In this document: piece by piece, positions 5,095 through 8,872 of the stretch | Numbering within the stretch: the first letter of the stretch is position 1 | How the letters are laid out: each line of letters starts with the position of its first letter | Source: an uncultured Rothia sp. | Lineage (GTDB): Bacteria; Actinomycetota; Actinomycetes; Actinomycetales; Micrococcaceae | DNA: 8,872 nt | Direction of reading: 5' to 3' | NCBI RefSeq assembly: GCF_937976295.1 | Contig: NZ_CALJRY010000225.1 | Location: 1-8,872 of the forward strand | Translations under genes and position numbers: made by a program | Notes under the pieces: generated by a model | The model's database searches: none | The model's input: only the letters and a program-made list of their open reading frames with translations | What the model was told of the DNA's origin: nothing

Positions 5095-7764
5095 ATGTCG
5101 CACACCCCCCGCAACATTCTCGTTGTCGGCGCAGGCCCCGCTGCGTGGCGTTTTGTACGCGCGTACCACGAAGGCGCTGAAGCTGCCGGTCGCGCAGCGG
5201 ACACCATCACCGTCCTCAACGACGAGCCCTACATCCCCTACGACCGCGTTGCTATCGAGCAGATTTTCAAGGACACCGAGAAGGACCTGACCCTCGGCGA
5301 TCCCGAACTGTGGAATGCAGAGAACATCAACCTGGTCAACAACTGCCACGCAGAGAAGCTTGACCGCACCCGCCGCGTCGTCACTGACACCGAGGGCAAC
5401 GAGTACCCCTACGACGTGCTGGTTTTCGCAACCGGTTCCCGCGCGGTTCGTATCCCCATTCTTAACTCGGACGCAGCACACGTCTTCCGCACCATCGATG
5501 ACGTGAAGAACATGGTCTCCGAGGTCAAGCGCCTGCAGGAAACCCTCGGCCGCGCACCCCGCGGTATCGTCGTCGGTGGCGGTCTGCTCGGCCTCGAAGC
5601 AGCTGAAGGTCTGAAGGACCTGGGCGCAGAGCCCACCATCCTGGACGTGGCACCCTGGCTGCTGTCCGTTGAGGTTGACCAGGGCGGCGGTTACGCCGTG
5701 AACGCCCAGATCAAGGCAACCGGCATTGAGATTGAGACCGGCGTGTACATCTCCGGCATCAACAAGGATGCTGACGGTAACGTCGTCTCCGTCTCCATCG
5801 CAGATTCCCCCTCCGAGGACGCAGAAATCCGCACCCTGCCCGCCGACATGGTGGTCTTCGGTGCCGGTATTCGCCCCAACGACGAGCTGGCACGCGAGGC
5901 TGACCTGGCACTGGGTGAGCGCGGCGGTATTCTCGTCAACGACGCATGCCACTCCTCCGACGAGCACATTTGGGCTATCGGTGAGGTCGCCTGCGTGCTG
6001 GGCCGCACCTGGGGTCTGGTCGCACCGGCTAACGCTATGGCCGACGCTGTGGCAGCTAACCTGCTCAACGACAACGAAGAAGCTCAGGTTGAAGAGTTTG
6101 ACATCGCAACCAAGCTGAAGTTCTCCGGCGTTCAGGTGGCTGGCTTCGGTGACCGCCGCGGCACCACCGAGGGTTGCCTCGAGGTTCTGTTCGCAGACCC
6201 CGCACGCGGCATGTACCAGAAGATCGTGACCAGCGGCGACGCAAAGACCCTGCTCGGTGGCGTGTTCGTCGGTGACACCGCTCCCTTCGACTCCCTCAAG
6301 CCCCTGCTCGGTCGCGAACTGCCCGCTGAGCCGAACGTCTACCTGACCGCAGCTGGCGGCGGCGACGGCATCCCCGACACCGAACTGCCCGACGACGCAA
6401 TCCTGTGTTCCTGCAACAACATCAGCTTCGGTGCTGTCCGTGAGGCAATCGTAGACGGCAACCACGATGTTGCTTCTCTGAAGTCCTGCACCACCGCGGG
6501 TACCCAGTGTGGTTCCTGTGTGCCGATGCTGCAGAAGACTCTGGAACAGCAGATGAAGAAGATGGGTCTGACCGTCTCCAAGGCACTGTGTGAGCACTTC
6601 GACTTCTCCCGTGCAGAGCTGGCTGAGGCTGTGCGCCTGACCAACCTGGACGACTTCGACTCCGTGCTGGCACGCTTCGGCCACGGTGGCGACGGCTGTG
6701 CTATTTGTAAGCCGACCGTTGCGTCGATCCTCTCGTCCTTCCGCAACTCCTACGTCCTGGATGCTGGTCGCGGTGGCCTGCAGGAGACCAACGACCGTGC
6801 ACTGGCTAACATGCAGAAGAACGGTACCTACTCCGTCGTTCCGCGTATTCCCGCAGGTGAGATTCCCGCTAAGAAGCTGGGCGTCATCGCAGAGGTTGCT
6901 GAAGAGTTCGGCCTGTACGTGAAGATTACCGGTGCGCAGCGTATCGGTATGTTCGGTGCTCGCCTGGAGCAGCTGCCCTACATTTGGGAGCGCCTGGTGG
7001 ACGCTGGCTTCGAATCCGGTCAGGCATACGGTAAGTCCCTGCGTAACGTGAAGTCCTGCATGGGTTCGACCTGGTGCCGCTTCGGTGTTCAGGACTCCAC
7101 CGGCATGGCAATCCAGCTGGAGAACCGTTACCGCGGTCTGCGTTCCCCGCACAAGTTCAAGTTCGGCGTTTCCGGTTGTAACCGTGAATGTGCTGAGGCA
7201 CAGGGTAAGGACGTTGGTCTGATTGCAACCACCAACGGCTGGAACCTGTACCTGGGTGGTAACGGTGGTGCAAACCCCGCTCACGGTCGCCTCTTCGTGA
7301 AGGACGCTTCCAGCGAGGACATCATCCGCTACATTGACCGCTACCTGATGTACTACATCCGTACCGCAGACAAGCTGCAGCGTACCGCTCGCTGGCTTGA
7401 GGATCTGGATGAGGAGCACGGCGACGGCCTGGCACACCTGCAGTCCGTCCTCATTGAGGACTCCCTGGGCGTGTGCGAGGACCTGGAGCGCGACATGCAG
7501 CGTCACGTTGACTCCTACGAGGACGAGTGGGCAGCAACCCTGCGCGACGAGCGCCGCCTGCGCCGCTTCCGTGCCTTCATCAACGAGCCCAACGGCAGCG
7601 ACGAGGGTTCGCACCTGTACGTGCTGGAGCGCGAGCAGATTCGCCCCGCAACCCCCGAGGAAATTGCGGCGGCAGAAGCTGGCGAGTCCAACACCGTCCT
7701 GCTGACCGGTGCCAAGATTCCCGTGGGCAAGCCCAGTGACCTCAACCCGGTCCCGGCAGCATAG
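5095..7764 (+). CDS. nirB: Nitrite reductase (NADH) large subunit NirB
   Basis: The 889-aa catalytic subunit transfers electrons from NAD(P)H through FAD and Fe-S clusters to siroheme, reducing nitrite to ammonium in the cytoplasm. The N-terminal flavoprotein part has an FAD-binding GAGPAA (12-17) and a second dinucleotide site GGGLLGLE (161-168). A BFD-like [2Fe-2S] domain carries C438, C440, C472 and C475. A second Cys-bearing helical segment typical of NirB follows (C499, C535, C538). The ferredoxin-like half domain starts near residue 579. The siroheme/[4Fe-4S] ligands are CX5C at 655/661 (SCMGSTWC) and CX3C at 695/699 (GCNREC), all intact. The C-terminal tail after about 790 is charged and variable. 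The start is set by AGGAAGGA (5081-5088), 6 nt before the ATG. Codon use is very strongly biased, implying high expression. The SUMT gene follows 1 nt after the stop. Confidence 0.97.
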   Translation: MSHTPRNILVVGAGPAAWRFVRAYHEGAEAAGRAADTITVLNDEPYIPYDRVAIEQIFKDTEKDLTLGDPELWNAENINLVNNCHAEKLDRTRRVVTDTEGNEYPYDVLVFATGSRAVRIPILNSDAAHVFRTIDDVKNMVSEVKRLQETLGRAPRGIVVGGGLLGLEAAEGLKDLGAEPTILDVAPWLLSVEVDQGGGYAVNAQIKATGIEIETGVYISGINKDADGNVVSVSIADSPSEDAEIRTLPADMVVFGAGIRPNDELAREADLALGERGGILVNDACHSSDEHIWAIGEVACVLGRTWGLVAPANAMADAVAANLLNDNEEAQVEEFDIATKLKFSGVQVAGFGDRRGTTEGCLEVLFADPARGMYQKIVTSGDAKTLLGGVFVGDTAPFDSLKPLLGRELPAEPNVYLTAAGGGDGIPDTELPDDAILCSCNNISFGAVREAIVDGNHDVASLKSCTTAGTQCGSCVPMLQKTLEQQMKKMGLTVSKALCEHFDFSRAELAEAVRLTNLDDFDSVLARFGHGGDGCAICKPTVASILSSFRNSYVLDAGRGGLQETNDRALANMQKNGTYSVVPRIPAGEIPAKKLGVIAEVAEEFGLYVKITGAQRIGMFGARLEQLPYIWERLVDAGFESGQAYGKSLRNVKSCMGSTWCRFGVQDSTGMAIQLENRYRGLRSPHKFKFGVSGCNRECAEAQGKDVGLIATTNGWNLYLGGNGGANPAHGRLFVKDASSEDIIRYIDRYLMYYIRTADKLQRTARWLEDLDEEHGDGLAHLQSVLIEDSLGVCEDLERDMQRHVDSYEDEWAATLRDERRLRRFRAFINEPNGSDEGSHLYVLEREQIRPATPEEIAAAEAGESNTVLLTGAKIPVGKPSDLNPVPAA

Positions 7765-7765
7765 T

Positions 7766-8677
7766 ATGTGCCCGAAGATTCCTCCGTTCCCGCCCCGCGA
7801 GTTCGCCACTATTGACGAAATTCTCGCGGGCGGGGCGCCCGGGCACACCCTGGACGATAGCGTGACGGAACGCGGCATTCTTCTGCCCGGCGAGCCTGCT
7901 GAGAACCCCGGCAAGGTCTACATTGTGGGTGGCGGCCCCGGTGCCGCTGACCTGCTGACCCTGCGTGCGGCACGTGCCCTGAGCGAGGCGGACGTGGTCC
8001 TTCTGGACCACTTGGCTCCGCAGGAGTACGGCGAGTACGCACCGAACGCCCTCATCGTTGATGTGGGCAAGGTTCCCGGTAAGCACGCTGTGCCGCAGTC
8101 CCGTATTCAGCAGCTCATGATTGATTACGCGCTCTCGGGTAAGACCGTGGTGCGTTTGAAGGGCGGCGACCCGTACGTGTACGGTCGCGGCGCTGAAGAG
8201 CTGGATGCGTGCATCGCCGCCGGCCTGGAGGCTGAGGTTATCCCCGGCATTACCAGCGCCATTGCGGTTCCTGCGCGTGCGGCGATTCCGGTGACTCTGC
8301 GTAAGGTTTCCTCGATTTTCACCGTCATTTCTGGTCACTCCGGCCTGTCGGAGACAGAAGTGTCGGCTGTTGAGGCGACCCTGCGCGCCCAGGGCACCGT
8401 GGTGTTGCTGATGGGCGTTCGTACCCTGCCCGATACGGTGGCGTCTCTGCTCTCTCGTGGGATTGAGGCTGACACGCCGCTGGCAACCATCGAGAACGGT
8501 TTCTCTGAGAAGGAGCGCGTGACTGTCACGACCCTTGAGAACGCTCAGGTGGATTGCGCATCGGTCAAGGCGCCGGCTATTACCGTCATCGGTGAGGTCG
8601 TGCATTATGCTCGCGATAATCAGAACCGCTTTGTGAGCGAGGTTCACGAGCGTCTGCGTGAGCGTTCCACCTCCTAG
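7766..8677 (+). CDS. cobA: Uroporphyrinogen-III C-methyltransferase (SUMT)
   Basis: The enzyme transfers two methyl groups from S-adenosylmethionine to uroporphyrinogen III, giving precorrin-2, the entry to siroheme (and cobalamin). Signature 1 is VGGGPGAADLLTLRA (GGGPG at residues 55-59). Signature 2 is VRLKGGDPYVYGRGAEE (GGDP at 133-136). VIPGITSAIAVPA, PVTLR and SGHSG follow as in the family. There is no CysG-type dehydrogenase/chelatase domain. The 303-aa length includes about 48 N-terminal residues ahead of the usual start of the fold. The ATG at 7766, 1 nt after the nirB stop, is preferred and implies translational coupling, since no Shine-Dalgarno is visible. An in-frame GTG at 7709 inside nirB is the alternative. 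Cotranscription with nirB suggests its main job is siroheme for NirB. The symbol cobA is used for the SUMT family and does not imply cobalamin synthesis. Confidence 0.93.
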   Translation: MCPKIPPFPPREFATIDEILAGGAPGHTLDDSVTERGILLPGEPAENPGKVYIVGGGPGAADLLTLRAARALSEADVVLLDHLAPQEYGEYAPNALIVDVGKVPGKHAVPQSRIQQLMIDYALSGKTVVRLKGGDPYVYGRGAEELDACIAAGLEAEVIPGITSAIAVPARAAIPVTLRKVSSIFTVISGHSGLSETEVSAVEATLRAQGTVVLLMGVRTLPDTVASLLSRGIEADTPLATIENGFSEKERVTVTTLENAQVDCASVKAPAITVIGEVVHYARDNQNRFVSEVHERLRERSTS

Positions 8678-8683
8678 AGGCGG

Positions 8684-8699
8684 CGCGCTAGATAGCGCG
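8684..8699. repeat. Short palindrome directly after the SUMT stop codon
   Basis: CGCGCTA (8684-8690) and TAGCGCG (8693-8699) form a 16-bp palindrome with a 2-nt centre, 6 nt after the stop. GTGC (8700-8703) can also pair with GCAC (8717-8720), so the region up to the main terminator is full of potential structure. Confidence 0.55.
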
Positions 8700-8719
8700 G
8701 TGCGTTAGATAATATTGCA

Positions 8720-8764
8720 CAGCCCCGCATCCTTGGTTTTCCTAGTTGCCGAGGAGCGGGGCTG
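8720..8764 (+). terminator. Hairpin terminator of the nirB-SUMT operon
   Basis: CAGCCCCGC (8720-8728) pairs perfectly with GCGGGGCTG (8756-8764). An inner stem CCTTGG (8731-8736) with CCGAGG (8749-8754, one wobble) closes a 12-nt loop. Only TTGCTG follows, so there is no good T-tract; the stem is strong but termination efficiency is unsure. The site lies 43 nt after the stop. Confidence 0.65.
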
Positions 8765-8824
8765 TTGCTGTGCCTGCTAGTGTTGCCGTGCCGGGGAATA
8801 CCGGGTAGCGCGGGGAAATGCTCT

Positions 8825-8850
8825 GGCGCAAAAACAGCGGCGCAAAAACA
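8825..8850. repeat. 12-bp direct repeat GGCGCAAAAACA
   Basis: Two exact copies, 8825-8836 and 8839-8850, have a 14-bp period. They lie in the last 108 bases, which hold no open reading frame I can support. They could be regulator sites for a gene beyond the window or a chance duplication. Confidence 0.6.
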
Positions 8851-8872
8851 TACGAAAGCGGGGCGGGTATCG

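Noticed and set aside
7709..7765. GTG start at 7709 for SUMT, overlapping the nirB end
   Set aside because: No Shine-Dalgarno, and it lengthens an already long extension. The ATG one base after the nirB stop gives normal coupling.
4930..7914. 994-aa open frame on the minus strand opposite nirB
   Set aside because: It is a shadow of nirB: rare stop triplets in the antisense of highly biased codons. The product shows no domain, and the frame covers the nirB regulatory region.
7742..8647. 301-aa minus-strand frame opposite SUMT
   Set aside because: Composition is typical of a shadow frame, and the + strand carries complete SUMT signatures.

Overview
The window looks like a high-GC actinobacterial chromosome. 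The best guess is an oral or respiratory Micrococcaceae member close to Rothia. That rests on the gene content, strong C/G-ending codon preference with CTG and AAG dominant, DtxR-type 19-bp iron boxes, and a LAxTG-anchored HtaA-domain surface protein. The genus is an inference, since no search was possible.

Left part (1-3332): the 3' end of a membrane-anchored protein is followed by a short intergenic region with a good promoter (TTGAGA, 17 bp, TATAGT) overlapped by a DtxR/IdeR-like box. This drives a large secreted protein of 898 aa. In order it has a signal peptide, an HtaA heme-binding domain, a probable beta-propeller, a long Pro/Thr/Glu then Ser/Ala low-complexity stalk, a LAQTG sortase signal, a membrane segment and a basic tail. 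A strong hairpin terminator follows.

Middle part (3333-5094): a CbiX/SirB-type sirohydrochlorin chelatase on the + strand is probably transcribed from a promoter jammed against the preceding terminator, possibly as leaderless mRNA. It converges on nirD (- strand) across a symmetric bidirectional terminator. A 547-bp AT-rich divergent region then separates nirD from nirB. It holds a 16/19 match to the DtxR box, a weaker abutting second box, a 38-bp near-perfect AT-rich inverted repeat, and a 7-codon upstream reading frame whose stop overlaps the nirB Shine-Dalgarno.

Right part (5095-8872): nirB (large subunit of NADH-dependent assimilatory/detoxifying nitrite reductase, siroheme plus Fe-S) is followed 1 nt after its stop by a uroporphyrinogen-III C-methyltransferase (SUMT) gene, then hairpins and a non-coding tail with short direct repeats.

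The genes share a theme. SUMT makes precorrin-2, the chelatase inserts iron into sirohydrochlorin to give siroheme, and siroheme with Fe-S clusters is the cofactor of NirB, which works with NirD to reduce nitrite to ammonium. The precorrin-2 dehydrogenase step is not encoded here. The neighbouring HtaA protein likely captures heme at the cell surface. DtxR-like boxes in front of both the heme-capture gene and the nirD/nirB divergent region suggest, without proving, that iron status links heme capture and nitrite reduction. I saw no tRNA, rRNA, CRISPR array, transposase or attachment site.
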